Of a stretch of DNA of 64,000 bases, positions 39,263-47,668 are shown one piece after another. The translations under genes were made by a program, and so were the position numbers. Within the stretch, counting starts at the first letter, position 1; the number at the start of each line of letters is the position of its first letter. The notes below the pieces were generated by a model. The model was not told the origin of the DNA, made no database searches, and worked only from the letters and a program-made list of their open reading frames with translations. This stretch comes from Acinetobacter higginsii (GTDB lineage: Bacteria; Pseudomonadota; Gammaproteobacteria; Pseudomonadales; Moraxellaceae), in NCBI RefSeq assembly GCF_000369525.1, contig NZ_KB850072.1:1-64000 (forward strand). The letters run 5' to 3'.

Positions 39263-40168
39263 ATGTACGCGCCAGTGGAATCCAACCAAGGATTTAATTT
39301 CAAGCCAGAACTTCCGACAAGTTCAGCGTATTATCGTCTGTTGAAAAAGCTTCGTCGTCAGGTTGGACATGCAATTCGTGATTACAACATGATCGAAGAC
39401 GGTGATAAGGTCATGGTTTGTGTGTCTGGCGGTAAAGACAGCTATACCTTATTGGATATCTTGCTGCAGTTTAAACGGATTGCACCCATCAATTTTGATG
39501 TTGTGGCTGTGAATCTGGATCAAAAGCAACCGGGCTTCCCAGAAGATATCTTGCCGCGCTATATGGAAGAGAACAATATTCCATATTACATTCTTGAAAA
39601 AGATACTTATACCATTACCAAGCGCTTAACACCTGAAGGCAAGACCTACTGTGCAGTATGCTCTCGTTTACGCCGTGGTTCGCTGTATGGCTTCGCTCAA
39701 GAAATTGGTGCAACCAAGGTTGCATTAGGTCATCACCGTGATGACATCATGGCAACATTCTTCTTGAACTTGTTCCATGGTGGTAGTTTGAAGGCGATGC
39801 CGCCAAAATTACTTTCATCGGATAAAAAGAATATTCTGATTCGTCCTTTGGCTTATGTCGAAGAGAAAGACATTATCAAATATGCGGATTTACGTCAGTT
39901 CCCGATTATTCCGTGTAACTTGTGTGGCTCACAAGAAAACTTACAACGCGCCATTATTAATGACATGTTGCGTGAATGGGATAAACAGCATCCAAAACGT
40001 TTACACAGTATTTTTGGTGCCTTACAGAATGTGTCTCCATCACAATTGGCGGACCGTGAGCTATTCGATTTTGAAGCGTTAGATGCTCAACGTGAGTTTG
40101 ATATGAAAGACCCAGAAGAGTTGAAAAATCGCTTAGATGTGGTCAATCTCAGTTTTGCAGCTGAGTAA
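39263..40168 (+). CDS. ttcA: tRNA 2-thiocytidine(32) synthetase TtcA
   Basis: The 301 residues have PP-loop SGGKDS at about 55-60 and the two CxxC pairs Cys130/Cys133 ('TYCAVCSR') and Cys218/Cys221 ('PCNLCGS'), which hold the [4Fe-4S] cluster. It thiolates C32 of some tRNAs using ATP and persulfide sulfur. Monocistronic, with a terminator 15 bases after the stop. Confidence 0.96.
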   Translation: MYAPVESNQGFNFKPELPTSSAYYRLLKKLRRQVGHAIRDYNMIEDGDKVMVCVSGGKDSYTLLDILLQFKRIAPINFDVVAVNLDQKQPGFPEDILPRYMEENNIPYYILEKDTYTITKRLTPEGKTYCAVCSRLRRGSLYGFAQEIGATKVALGHHRDDIMATFFLNLFHGGSLKAMPPKLLSSDKKNILIRPLAYVEEKDIIKYADLRQFPIIPCNLCGSQENLQRAIINDMLREWDKQHPKRLHSIFGALQNVSPSQLADRELFDFEALDAQREFDMKDPEELKNRLDVVNLSFAAE

Positions 40169-40182
40169 AGTGTAAAAATTTT

Positions 40183-40212
40183 TGAAAAGGTACTTGTTAA
40201 GTACCTTTTTTT
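40183..40212 (+). terminator. ttcA terminator
   Basis: The stem AAAAGGTAC / GTACCTTTT with a 7-base loop and a run of T residues. Confidence 0.9.
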
Positions 40213-40364
40213 TATCAAAATTTTAAAAATTGAATCACGCGTACAAAAAATCATAGCCTAAAATAAAAATTACATGCTATAACAGGGCACGAGCAAATTG
40301 CTTCATGAGATGTCGTCTGGATAGATGGCACAAGAAATTGAACAAATACATTTGAGGAATAATC

Positions 40365-40748
40365 ATGGCTGCATTTTTAACTGATGATTGGTTTGCAACT
40401 GTTGAAAAACTTACTGCTGAAGCAGGTGATTTAAACTTGCCACCAGCGCTTGCGAATTTAGCGATTAACTTGGTTGTAACAGATGCAGCTGGTAATACAG
40501 AGTTGGCTTTAGATGCGGGTAAAATCCAAAAGGGTTTATCTTCAAATGCTAAAACAACTTTGAACATGGATGCTGAAACTTTACGTAAAGTATTCTTGGA
40601 ATTTGATATGGCTGCTGCGATGCAAGCATTCATGACTGGTAAAATCAAAGTGCAAGGCGATATGTCTCAACTTATGGCTTTACAAACAGCGAAGCCAAGC
40701 CAAGAGCAAAAAGATTTATTCAAGAAAGTACTTGAGCTTACTGCTTAA
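40365..40748 (+). CDS. SCP2 sterol-binding-like domain protein
   Basis: The 127 residues form one SCP2 domain: 'LALDAGKIQKGLSSNAKTTLNMDAETLRKVFLEFDMAAAMQAFMTGKIKVQGDMSQLMAL' is the classic stretch. It is expected to bind a lipid or acyl-CoA in a hydrophobic tunnel in the cytosol. It is monocistronic with a strong terminator. In bacteria the partner enzyme is usually unknown. Confidence 0.88.
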   Translation: MAAFLTDDWFATVEKLTAEAGDLNLPPALANLAINLVVTDAAGNTELALDAGKIQKGLSSNAKTTLNMDAETLRKVFLEFDMAAAMQAFMTGKIKVQGDMSQLMALQTAKPSQEQKDLFKKVLELTA

Positions 40749-40760
40749 GTCTTCCTGAAT

Positions 40761-40794
40761 AAAAAAAGCTTACCCAGAGGTAAGCTTTTTTTAT
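40761..40794. terminator. Bidirectional terminator after the SCP2 gene
   Basis: AAAAAGCTTACC pairs with GGTAAGCTTTTT around CAGA, with A/T runs on both sides, between convergent genes. Confidence 0.92.
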
Positions 40795-40804
40795 ATCTAT
40801 TCAG

Positions 40805-41914
40805 TTATACATCAATACGGCTATTGGTCTTGAGATGTTCTAAATAGGTACGAATACGTGTCACATATTGTACGGCTTGTTTATATCGACCATTTCGTGC
40901 TTGATTACGCTGTAAATAGTCATACAAATTGACCCACTGATTCGGATCTTTGCCTTGGGCACGAATACGTTTCTGAATCTGGCTGACTGCACCAGGACCC
41001 ATATTGTATGCAACCAAAGCATACCAGTTACGGTCTGGATAAGGCACATTACCAAATTGATCTAACATTAGATCAAAGTACTTTGCACCACCTTGAATAC
41101 TTTGCAGTGGATCTGAGCGATTGCTTACGCCCATCGCTTTGGCTGTGCTGTTGGTCAACATCATTAAACCACGTACGCCAGTGGGAGAAACTGAGCTGGG
41201 TTTAAGATAAGACTCTTGATAGCCAATTGCTGCGAGTAAGTGCCAATCTAAATTGTATTTAGATGCGCTTTGCTTAAAGCTGGCCTTATAAATCGGTAAG
41301 CGTTGTTTCAAATCTCTTTGAATCGTAGACCAAGACTCTGGTTTAACCACATTGCGGTTATAGAATGAGGCCAATTGCTGGGTTGTACCCGATTGCTTAC
41401 TTTGACAGATAAAACCACTCGCCGTGAGGGTGAGGGGATCATCAGCTTGCTTAAACACCCAGTTTAGCTGAGGATTTAAACCATTTTTACTTAGGCTTGC
41501 TTGATCGCCACAACTTGCTGAAAATGAAACCAGTTGTTTATTTTCAATCGCAGCCAGATTGGCTGTTGTCATAGCAATGTTCGCTTTACCTTGAGCAACC
41601 CATTTCAATGCCGTGGCATTGTCAGGAACGGTTTTGAAATCAAGCTTTACATTTAAGCTTTGTGCGTAATTACGCACTAAGTCATAACCAAAACCATGTT
41701 GGAATTGACCGTCTTTAAAGACCGTGGTTGGACTTTCAACTGCAACGACAGTTAAAACGTTGGTATTCACAACCGTATTGTATTGATGTGATTTTTCAGC
41801 ATTCAAGCTATTGAAAGGAAGGATTGCAGCTCCTAACGCTAAAGCTTGAAAAGGTCGTTTGGAAGATAAAGAGTTAAGGCTAGGCCTCGACCCAGAACTT
41901 GAATTACTGTGCAT
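40805..41914 (-). CDS. mltF: MltF-like membrane-bound lytic transglycosylase
   Basis: The 369 residues have an N-terminal solute-binding-like domain (about 50-190: 'LTVVAVESPTTVFKDGQFQHGFGYDLVRNYA') joined to an SLT domain. Catalytic Glu is in 'AAIGYQESYLKPSSVSPTGVRGLMMLTNSTA', with 'ALVAYNMGPGAVSQ' further on. That domain order is MltF. The N-terminus is long and Ser-rich before the hydrophobic 'ALALGAAILPF', so it may be a signal anchor. GGAG precedes the ATG. The family cleaves peptidoglycan at the outer membrane. Confidence 0.88.
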   Translation of the reverse strand: MHSNSSSGSRPSLNSLSSKRPFQALALGAAILPFNSLNAEKSHQYNTVVNTNVLTVVAVESPTTVFKDGQFQHGFGYDLVRNYAQSLNVKLDFKTVPDNATALKWVAQGKANIAMTTANLAAIENKQLVSFSASCGDQASLSKNGLNPQLNWVFKQADDPLTLTASGFICQSKQSGTTQQLASFYNRNVVKPESWSTIQRDLKQRLPIYKASFKQSASKYNLDWHLLAAIGYQESYLKPSSVSPTGVRGLMMLTNSTAKAMGVSNRSDPLQSIQGGAKYFDLMLDQFGNVPYPDRNWYALVAYNMGPGAVSQIQKRIRAQGKDPNQWVNLYDYLQRNQARNGRYKQAVQYVTRIRTYLEHLKTNSRIDV

Positions 41915-42287
41915 GTTGTCTCCGCTACAGGTAATTTATGCCCAAAAAGTTCAGCAAAACACTGCCTTAACTTTTAAAAGTTGATAAATTCAATAAGGGT
42001 GGGCAAGTCATGAACGTCATTCAGTAATGACATTGAGTTAAAGGGAAAGATGGTACAAATGTTTCACAACATTTACAAAGTGTATAAAAAATAAACAAAA
42101 ACAAACTTAGGGGCGCATATTAAGCGGCAAAACCAAGAATGTCAAATTTTGCACAATAAAAAATTGAGAGTTACATCACAAACCTATGATTTGGAAAAGA
42201 ATAAAATTTATACACTTAATCGTGGCGAAATAAGGCATACAATGCAAAAACTTGTAAATGGACTGTTGTATTAACGTATTTGGGCTT
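41915..42287. other. Intergenic region between divergent mltF and greB
   Basis: About 370 bases, AT-rich, no ORF of note. It must contain both promoters, but I find no convincing consensus boxes and no clear hairpin. Confidence 0.5.
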
Positions 42288-42776
42288 ATGAAATCGAATT
42301 TAATTACGCGTACTGGGCATGACCTTTTGGTTGCTGAGCTAAAAAAGCTTTGGCATGACGAACGTCCTGAAATAACTAAAAAAGTAAACTGGGCGGCAAG
42401 CCTTGGGGATCGTTCGGAAAATGCTGACTATCAATACAATAAACAAATACTTAGGAAGATAGATCGTCGAGTTCGCTATTTAGGAAAACGTTTAGAAGAA
42501 TTAAAAATTGTCGATTATGTGCCTGAGCAGGAGGGAAAGGTCTACTTTGGTGCTTGGGTGGAAATTGAAAATGATGCAGGGGAGCAAAAAAAATTGCGTC
42601 TCGTGGGTGTCGATGAAATCTACGATCATCATCCGCAACATATTTCGATTGAGTCACCTATGGCGCGTGCTTTACTGGGGAAACAAGTGGATGATGAGGT
42701 TGAAGTGCATACGCCGTTGGGAAAAAAACTGTGGTATATCAACTCAATTCGCTATGAAAAACCTGAAAATGCTTAA
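42288..42776 (+). CDS. greB: Transcription elongation factor GreB
   Basis: About 162 residues from ATG 42288, matching the family start 'MKSNLITRTGHDLLVAELKKLW'. The coiled-coil tip acidic region 'SLGDRSENADYQYNKQILRKIDRR' and the FKBP-like C-domain 'ISIESPMARALLGKQVDDEVEV' are clear. It is larger and more basic than GreA and rescues longer backtracked complexes. ATG 42258 would add ten residues unlike the family. Confidence 0.94.
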   Translation: MKSNLITRTGHDLLVAELKKLWHDERPEITKKVNWAASLGDRSENADYQYNKQILRKIDRRVRYLGKRLEELKIVDYVPEQEGKVYFGAWVEIENDAGEQKKLRLVGVDEIYDHHPQHISIESPMARALLGKQVDDEVEVHTPLGKKLWYINSIRYEKPENA

Positions 42777-42872
42777 AATTACAGAGTGTTGATTTTATTT
42801 TGAGCGGTTGATGCATTATTTTGAATAAAAGATTTGCCAAGTTGAACTTTTATTTATATGATAGCCGCCATT

Positions 42873-42962
42873 GGAAGCGTGGCAGAGCGGTTTAATGCAC
42901 CGGTCTTGAAAACCGACGAGGGTGTGAGTCCTCCGTGAGTTCGAATCTCACCGCTTCCGCCA
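42873..42962 (+). tRNA. tRNA-Ser(UGA)
   Basis: The acceptor arms GGAAGCG and CGCTTCC, a discriminator G and an encoded CCA end at 42962. The anticodon loop CTTGAAA gives UGA at 42907-42909. A long variable arm and the TTCGAAT T-loop are present, typical of a class II serine tRNA of 90 bases. The integrase of the element follows directly. Confidence 0.97.
42941..42962 (+). other. Probable attL in the 3' end of tRNA-Ser
   Basis: P4-type integrases target the 3' part of tRNA genes, and the integrase begins 168 bases past this tRNA. The core is therefore likely in the T-arm/acceptor 3' half. I found no second copy of this stretch inside the window, so the other end lies beyond 64000. Exact core limits are inference. 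Confidence 0.55.
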
Positions 42963-43084
42963 AATTCAAGTTTCTGACACTGTTTAACACTATATAAGTT
43001 TATGATTTGTAAGGTTAAAGTTGGGAATGTACGATATAACAAGCCGTGACGCACTACGCCAATCGGTGGTTATAAAGTAGTAAA

Positions 43085-43119
43085 AAATGCAGTAAGATTA
43101 TTTCTTACTGCATTTTTTT
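43085..43119 (+). terminator. Hairpin plus T-run just upstream of the integrase gene
   Basis: A perfect 10-bp stem (43087-43096 with 43104-43113) is followed by seven T residues. It lies only 11 bases before the integrase ATG, so it may end host transcription from greB/tRNA or attenuate the integrase. Confidence 0.85.
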
Positions 43120-43130
43120 ATGTCTGAACT

Positions 43131-44336
43131 ATGGCAACTCGTGGAATCAATAAGCTTAGTGCTTTACAAGTTAAAAAAGCCAAACCTGATCCTGATAAGA
43201 TGTATAAGCTGTCAGATGGTGGAAATCTTTATCTGCGTATAGATCAGGGCGGTAGCAAATATTGGATATTCAATTACACACGCCCATTCTTAGGCAAGCG
43301 TAACGATTTATCTTTAGGCACTTACCCAGAAGTTTCGTTAGACGATGCTCGTACGATTCGTGATGAATATAAAAAACTTATCAAACAGGGCATAGACCCT
43401 GCAATGGAAAGGATTGAAACTAAGTCTCAGAAACAGAAAGAAGCAGAAAACACCTTTCGTATTGTTGCTGAAGCATGGTTATATAAACGGGAGTTGGAAC
43501 AAAAGCAGGATGAAGAAACTGTTCGTCGTTTAAAGCATGATGCTTATCCTTATATTGGTGATTTAACTTTTCCACAACTCACATTAGAGATACTAGAAGC
43601 TAAGGTCTTTAAGCGCATCATTGAACGTGGTGCATTGTCAGTAGCCAAGCGTCTTAAATCAGACCTGAACCAAATCTTTAAGTCAGCGCGTAAGAAAAAG
43701 CTGATTCAGTATAATCCTATTGAGGATATAGAATTACCAAAGCCACAGGGCGGAAACTTTGCAGCTGTAACAGAAGAACAGGATTTAGCTCCGATGCTGA
43801 ATAAAATTTGGAACTACTCCAAACTTTATACACGTTGTTTATTGACCACGCAGGTAGCATTGAAAATCTCTGTGCTGACATTTCAGCGACCTGGGGAGAT
43901 ACGCAAGCTGAAAAAGGAGTATTTTTATCGTGAGGAGCGCTGCTTTAAATTTACAGCCAGTAAAACCAAGCAGCTTCATATTGTACCCTTGTCAGATCAG
44001 GCTTTTGGTCTAATTGAGTCAATCATTGATCTACATCCATACTGCGAATATATCTTTGTTGGTCGAGATGGCAAAAACATTATTTCTGATAATACCATCA
44101 ATTCAGCTTTAAAGCGTCTAGGTTACGGTGGTGAACAGACAGCACATGGCTTCAGGGCAACTGCACGTACTATGCTGGATGAAATTCTAGAGCAGCGTGT
44201 GGACTTTATTGAGCATCAACTGGCACATAAGGTAAAAGACAACAATGGTACAGCTTATAACCGAACCAAGTTTCTGAATAATCGTCGTGAGATGATGCAG
44301 GAGTGGGCAGATTATTTGGGGTCTTTACTTGAATAA
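43131..44336 (+). CDS. P4-type tyrosine integrase of the tRNA-Ser element
   Basis: At 401 residues this is full length. The N-terminal DUF4102 domain has 'KLSALQVKKAKPDPDKMYKLSDGGNLYLRIDQGGSKYWIFNY'. The catalytic residues are Arg253 ('FQRPGEIRKLK'), the 'TKQLHIVPLS' Lys, His339 and Arg342 ('AHGFRATA') and Tyr376 ('TAYNRTKF'). It integrates and excises the element at the tRNA. No Shine-Dalgarno is seen and a terminator hairpin is directly upstream, so translation may be weak or the transcript nearly leaderless. Confidence 0.95.
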   Translation: MATRGINKLSALQVKKAKPDPDKMYKLSDGGNLYLRIDQGGSKYWIFNYTRPFLGKRNDLSLGTYPEVSLDDARTIRDEYKKLIKQGIDPAMERIETKSQKQKEAENTFRIVAEAWLYKRELEQKQDEETVRRLKHDAYPYIGDLTFPQLTLEILEAKVFKRIIERGALSVAKRLKSDLNQIFKSARKKKLIQYNPIEDIELPKPQGGNFAAVTEEQDLAPMLNKIWNYSKLYTRCLLTTQVALKISVLTFQRPGEIRKLKKEYFYREERCFKFTASKTKQLHIVPLSDQAFGLIESIIDLHPYCEYIFVGRDGKNIISDNTINSALKRLGYGGEQTAHGFRATARTMLDEILEQRVDFIEHQLAHKVKDNNGTAYNRTKFLNNRREMMQEWADYLGSLLE

Positions 44337-44409
44337 AGTGAATTGAAGCGAGAAGAATGTTGATCTTGTAATTAAATTGCTAGTCAAAATATTACCGAGA
44401 AGTCTAAGA

Positions 44410-44440
44410 GAAGCCAATTTGTAATAAATTGGCTCTGTGT
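44410..44440 (+). terminator. Possible integrase terminator
   Basis: AGCCAATTT and AAATTGGCT form a perfect 9-bp stem with a 5-base loop 75 bases after the integrase stop. The following T-run is poor. Confidence 0.45.
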
Positions 44441-44538
44441 ACTTTAAATAAATGAGATATTTATGTATAAGTAATTAATTTTATATAATGACCATTGTCT
44501 TAAATGGCAGTTGTAATGAGTGCTGAGTGAGTAATTTT

Positions 44539-45285
44539 TTAAGCTATCTCTTCACAAGAGGATAAAAGACGTTTTGCATATGCGTATGCCCTAACTTTTA
44601 CCCATGTTTCATTTATCATGAAACACCAAATTAATAAAAAAATAACGTGTAGGATGATTAGAACATAGTATTCAGATGGTAATAAGATTAGAGAGTTTAT
44701 ATCCACATATTTATCTTTAAATTTAACATAGATTATTGAAAGACTTATTAGTAATGAGGCTAAAATAATTATTATAGCTGTGGTTTTAAAAGCTAATAGA
44801 TTTCTGCTAAATCCATAATTCATGTTTTCTTTAAGAATTAAAGGATATTTTTTACTATCTCTTGTTTTTTCTTTTAGGTAGTTAATTGCTGAAATATAGT
44901 ATTGATCAGCATTGGCAGGATTAGACCTTTCAGCTCTTTCAGTGACATTTTTAAAGTTTGATACTAATGAAACTAGCTTTTCTCTATATCTTTGTTTTGT
45001 ATATTTGTCAAGTTCATTGTTTGAGTGGCGTAAAATAAGAGTTGTAGGAGCGCCACCCCATTTAGTAAATAACGTTTGTTGAATTACATTTCCTTTTGAT
45101 GACATTTGATTGGAAAAAAAATTAACTACTCCACAAGTCAATAAGATTGTTAACAGAGAGCCTAATAGTGTTCTAAGTGGTTCAAACAGTATATATGCCG
45201 TTAATATTATTGGTAAAACAATAAAGAGTGCAGGTCTTACTCGTGCAGAAAGTGAGTATTGATCAAAATAGTCTGATAGTTTCAC
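44539..45285 (-). CDS. Uncharacterised membrane protein (TM pair - cytosolic linker - TM pair), divergent partner of an MBL-fold gene
   Basis: The 248 residues have hydrophobic segments at about 19-35, 36-53, 166-187 and 205-224, with a ~110-residue soluble linker. The linker holds 'FTKWGGAPTTLILRHSNNELD' and 'YLKEKTRDSKKYPLILKENMNYGFSRNLL'. These stretches look like conserved motifs of an unnamed family. The layout resembles TM effectors of bacterial immune systems, but no named effector is recognised. It is very AT-rich compared with the chromosomal genes. It is divergent from the MBL-fold gene with a 269-base gap, suggesting shared control. Confidence 0.6.
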   Translation of the reverse strand: MKLSDYFDQYSLSARVRPALFIVLPIILTAYILFEPLRTLLGSLLTILLTCGVVNFFSNQMSSKGNVIQQTLFTKWGGAPTTLILRHSNNELDKYTKQRYREKLVSLVSNFKNVTERAERSNPANADQYYISAINYLKEKTRDSKKYPLILKENMNYGFSRNLLAFKTTAIIIILASLLISLSIIYVKFKDKYVDINSLILLPSEYYVLIILHVIFLLIWCFMINETWVKVRAYAYAKRLLSSCEEIA

Positions 45286-45554
45286 TATATTTTCTCATTC
45301 TATAAAGTATATATGGTTTCGGTTGGATGCAGGTTTTCAAGTATTTGGTGCTTAGATATTCCTACATGAACTCTAAAGACTTACCCTCACTCTCCAAGGT
45401 TATCAGTAGAAATTATAGCTAACTTCAGGGATGGGGAAATTTAAAAAAAGCCCAATAACGCACAACTTGCTAACTAAAATAAATCATTAAATTTTAATTG
45501 AAATATCAAAAATAGCTACCACTTATTATACAAGAATGATTATGGGGTTTTAAG

Positions 45555-46655
45555 ATGATTACAAGTTATGAGATAGAGTTTTTGCCTGTTGGGAGTGGGG
45601 AAAAAAGTGGAGATTGCATTCTTTTTCATTACGTTGAAGATAATGTAGGAAAAATCATTGCCTACGATGGTGGCACTCAAACATCTGGCAAAGCTATGGT
45701 TGAACATATTAAAAAATACTATGGTATGGATAAGATTGACTATCTTATTAATTCACATCCGGATGGTGACCATGTTTCTGGATTAACTTATGTGTTGGAA
45801 AATATGCAAGTTGGTGAAGTTTGGATTCATCAACCGTGGAAATATAGTGCAGAGATTCTAGATCTATTTCATGATGGACGTATGACTGCAAATAGTCTTA
45901 GTGAACGTATGAAAACTAAATTGAGACTGGCTCATCGTGTGTATGAACTAGCTATAGAACAATCTATTCCAGTGTATGAACCCTATGCAGGCGCAAAAAT
46001 TGGACCATTTACAGTTCTGTCTCCTGATGAGGATTGGTATAAAAATACACTAGTACCAGACTTTTCAAAAACTCCACCAAAAGCAAAAATGGTTTTTGAA
46101 AATATTATGGATGGCATGGAAAATTTTGTTGAAACAGTTGCTAAGCTACTAGAGGAATCTTGGGGTGATGAGAATCTTCCTAATAACGTTCAAACTTCAG
46201 CAGAAAATAATAGTAGTGTAGTGCTATATGCCAATTTATTAGGACGCGGATTCGTACTTACTGGTGATAGTGGTGTCGAAGCTATTGATAGGGCTTGTAT
46301 TTTTGCTGAACGAAACAATTTAAGACTGAAAGAAGATTTAAAGTTTGTTCAAGTACCACATCACGGTAGTCGGAGAAATGTATCTACTACTGTACTAAAC
46401 CGTTTATTAGGTGAGCCGATCAATTTTGATGCGCATAATCTTACTTTAAATAAGACGGCATTTGTTTCAGCATCCCAATCCTCTAAAAAGCACCCTAGAG
46501 ACCGTGTTGTGAATGCTTTTATGCGTAGGGGATTTAAAGTTGTTGCAACTAAAGGAAGTACAAAACGACATTATAATGGAATGCCTGAACGAGCTGGCTG
46601 GGGTTCAGTAACCCCATTAGAGTTTTCATATGAAGTAGATGATACTGATAATTAA
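45555..46655 (+). CDS. ComEC-type metallo-beta-lactamase-fold hydrolase
   Basis: The 366 residues have the MBL motif SHPDGDH (about 67-73), 'FVLTGDSG' and PHHGSR (about 268-273). This is the arrangement of the ComEC/Rec2 nuclease-like domain, but there are no membrane segments, so it is a soluble version. A helical insert of about 110 residues lies in the middle. It should be a two-metal hydrolase on a nucleic acid or nucleotide; the substrate is unknown. GGGG precedes the ATG. Codon use is AT-rich, consistent with transfer. It is probably a functional pair with the divergent membrane protein. Confidence 0.8.
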   Translation: MITSYEIEFLPVGSGEKSGDCILFHYVEDNVGKIIAYDGGTQTSGKAMVEHIKKYYGMDKIDYLINSHPDGDHVSGLTYVLENMQVGEVWIHQPWKYSAEILDLFHDGRMTANSLSERMKTKLRLAHRVYELAIEQSIPVYEPYAGAKIGPFTVLSPDEDWYKNTLVPDFSKTPPKAKMVFENIMDGMENFVETVAKLLEESWGDENLPNNVQTSAENNSSVVLYANLLGRGFVLTGDSGVEAIDRACIFAERNNLRLKEDLKFVQVPHHGSRRNVSTTVLNRLLGEPINFDAHNLTLNKTAFVSASQSSKKHPRDRVVNAFMRRGFKVVATKGSTKRHYNGMPERAGWGSVTPLEFSYEVDDTDN

Positions 46656-46689
46656 CTTTTTCTAAAATTAGCTACAATACTGCTTAATT

Positions 46690-46743
46690 ATTTTTCTGCT
46701 TGAGCTAGGTATTAATTTGACTTTCAGTCCAAGTAGGCTTATT
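46690..46743 (-). pseudogene. Remnant of an alpA-like gene 3' end
   Basis: On the minus strand this stretch reads '..PTWTESQINT', then a stop codon and 'LKQKN'. The intact alpA at 47667 ends '..PTWTESQINAWLEQK'. By hand alignment 37 of 46 bases match between about 46693-46738 and the end of alpA. No start or N-terminal part is seen, so it is a decayed partial copy. Confidence 0.65.
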
Positions 46744-46777
46744 GCAGTTAAGTGGGCTATATAGTAAATGATTTATG

Positions 46778-46815
46778 TAAAGAAGCCCCAATGCTAAGTT
46801 AGGGCTTCTCTTTTA
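46778..46815. terminator. Bidirectional terminator between the MBL gene and yoeB
   Basis: AGAAGCCC and GGGCTTCT arms (46781-46788 with 46802-46809), extended by CAA/TTA-like pairing, are flanked by T-rich sequence. It is placed between two convergent genes. Confidence 0.75.
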
Positions 46816-47076
46816 TTCGTAGTGATAACGACAAGAAATGATAGTTATCGCTACATCACTTACTTCATAGACTAATCTATTTTTTTCATCTATTCGTCTG
46901 CTCCAAAACCCCGCTAAATCACCGAGTAATGGTTCAGGCTTGCCAATACCTTCAAAGGGAGTACGAAGACACTCTTTGATTAGTGTATTGATACGCTTAA
47001 GAGTTTTTTTGTCTTGGCTTTGCCAGTACACATAATCCTCCCAAGCTGTTGGAGTAAAACTAGTCTTCCGTTTCAT
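46813..47076 (-). CDS. yoeB: YoeB/Txe-family toxin mRNA interferase
   Basis: The 87 residues, 'SFTPTAWEDYVYWQSQDKKTLKRINTLIKECLRTPFEGIGKPEPL', 'FWSRRIDEKNRLVYEV' and the ending CRYHYE, match YoeB along its full length, including the final His and Tyr of the active site. It cleaves mRNA at the ribosomal A-site. Its start overlaps the antitoxin gene by 17 bases, the normal coupling. Confidence 0.93.
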   Translation of the reverse strand: MKRKTSFTPTAWEDYVYWQSQDKKTLKRINTLIKECLRTPFEGIGKPEPLLGDLAGFWSRRIDEKNRLVYEVSDVAITIISCRYHYE

Positions 47077-47323
47077 CTAAAAGTTCTCTTTCGATTGCTT
47101 TAGATGCCCGTAATTCTGCAATTGATTTCGCTAGGTGTGCTGCGTTACTTGGAGAAGACATGAGGTACAATGTTTCCATTATACTGTTGTAATAGTCTTG
47201 GCCCATTACAACTGCATGTTGACCTTCTTTCCTCGTAATTACTGCAACATCTGAATCATCAATAACACGGTCTAAAACCGTTTTCAGATTATTGCGAGCA
47301 TCGGTATAAGTGAAAATTTGCAT
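47060..47323 (-). CDS. yefM: YefM/Axe-family antitoxin
   Basis: About 87 residues from the inner Met, which has AGGAA upstream. 'IFTYTDARNNLKTVLDRVIDDSDVAVITRKEGQHAVVMGQDYYNSIMETLYLM' is the Phd/YefM fold, followed by a C-terminal acidic tail that neutralises YoeB. It normally represses its own promoter. It is first in the operon, with the toxin overlapping its end. Upstream lies the array of degenerate repeats. Confidence 0.93.
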   Translation of the reverse strand: MQIFTYTDARNNLKTVLDRVIDDSDVAVITRKEGQHAVVMGQDYYNSIMETLYLMSSPSNAAHLAKSIAELRASKAIERELLDETED

Positions 47324-47356
47324 AGTCTTAATTTTCCTATTACTCAAGCATTACAA

Positions 47357-47520
47357 GTCATTAATTACGATATTCATTCGCCACTATATTTTGACATTTC
47401 ATTTAACACTATTTTTGGTCACTTCTTTAGATACATTGATCATTACATTTGGACACTATGGCTGGCTGTATTTTCGTCATTCAATTTTGGGCATTAAATT
47501 TAGATACTTAGATAGACACT
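47357..47520. repeat. Array of six or seven degenerate ~20-bp repeats, transposon-end-like
   Basis: On the minus strand the units follow AGTGTCTAAATTTAATGAC with 60-90 per cent match. They lie about at 47357-47373, 47372-47387, 47393-47412, 47418-47436, 47438-47459, 47476-47496 and 47490-47510, and the outer edge reads AGTGTCTATC near 47511-47520. Irregularly spaced repeats of this size with TGTC at the edge are typical of transposase binding sites at ends of Tn7/Tn402-like elements. No transposase gene is present. Function is inference. Confidence 0.5.
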
Positions 47521-47586
47521 AGTTAGCTTATTACTCTTACAATTGCGACTAAGCATACTAACTATAAGTCTCTTTAATTTAAGTGT

Positions 47587-47616
47587 CAATATTCTGTACA
47601 GACAATATTTTGTACA
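47587..47616. repeat. Two 14-bp direct repeats with 16-base period
   Basis: CAATATTCTGTACA (47587-47600) and CAATATTTTGTACA (47603-47616) differ at one base. The spacing of 1.5 helical turns suits a dimeric DNA-binding protein. They lie downstream of alpA and about 260 bases upstream of the yefM start. Confidence 0.5.
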
Positions 47617-47631
47617 TAATGTGAAAGTATA

Positions 47632-47668
47632 AGAAAAACAGCCTGTCATCGACAGGCTGTTTCCTTTT
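47632..47668. terminator. alpA terminator
   Basis: AAACAGCCTGTC and GACAGGCTGTTT form a perfect 12-bp stem with a 3-base loop and T-rich flank, just beyond the alpA stop. Confidence 0.88.

Noticed and set aside
47357..47520. CRISPR-like array
   Set aside because: Repeats are degenerate and overlap or vary from 14 to 38 bases in spacing, with no constant spacer length and no cas genes.
47310..47522. 70-residue plus-strand ORF over the repeat array
   Set aside because: Its reading simply follows the AT-rich repeats and has no ribosome binding site.
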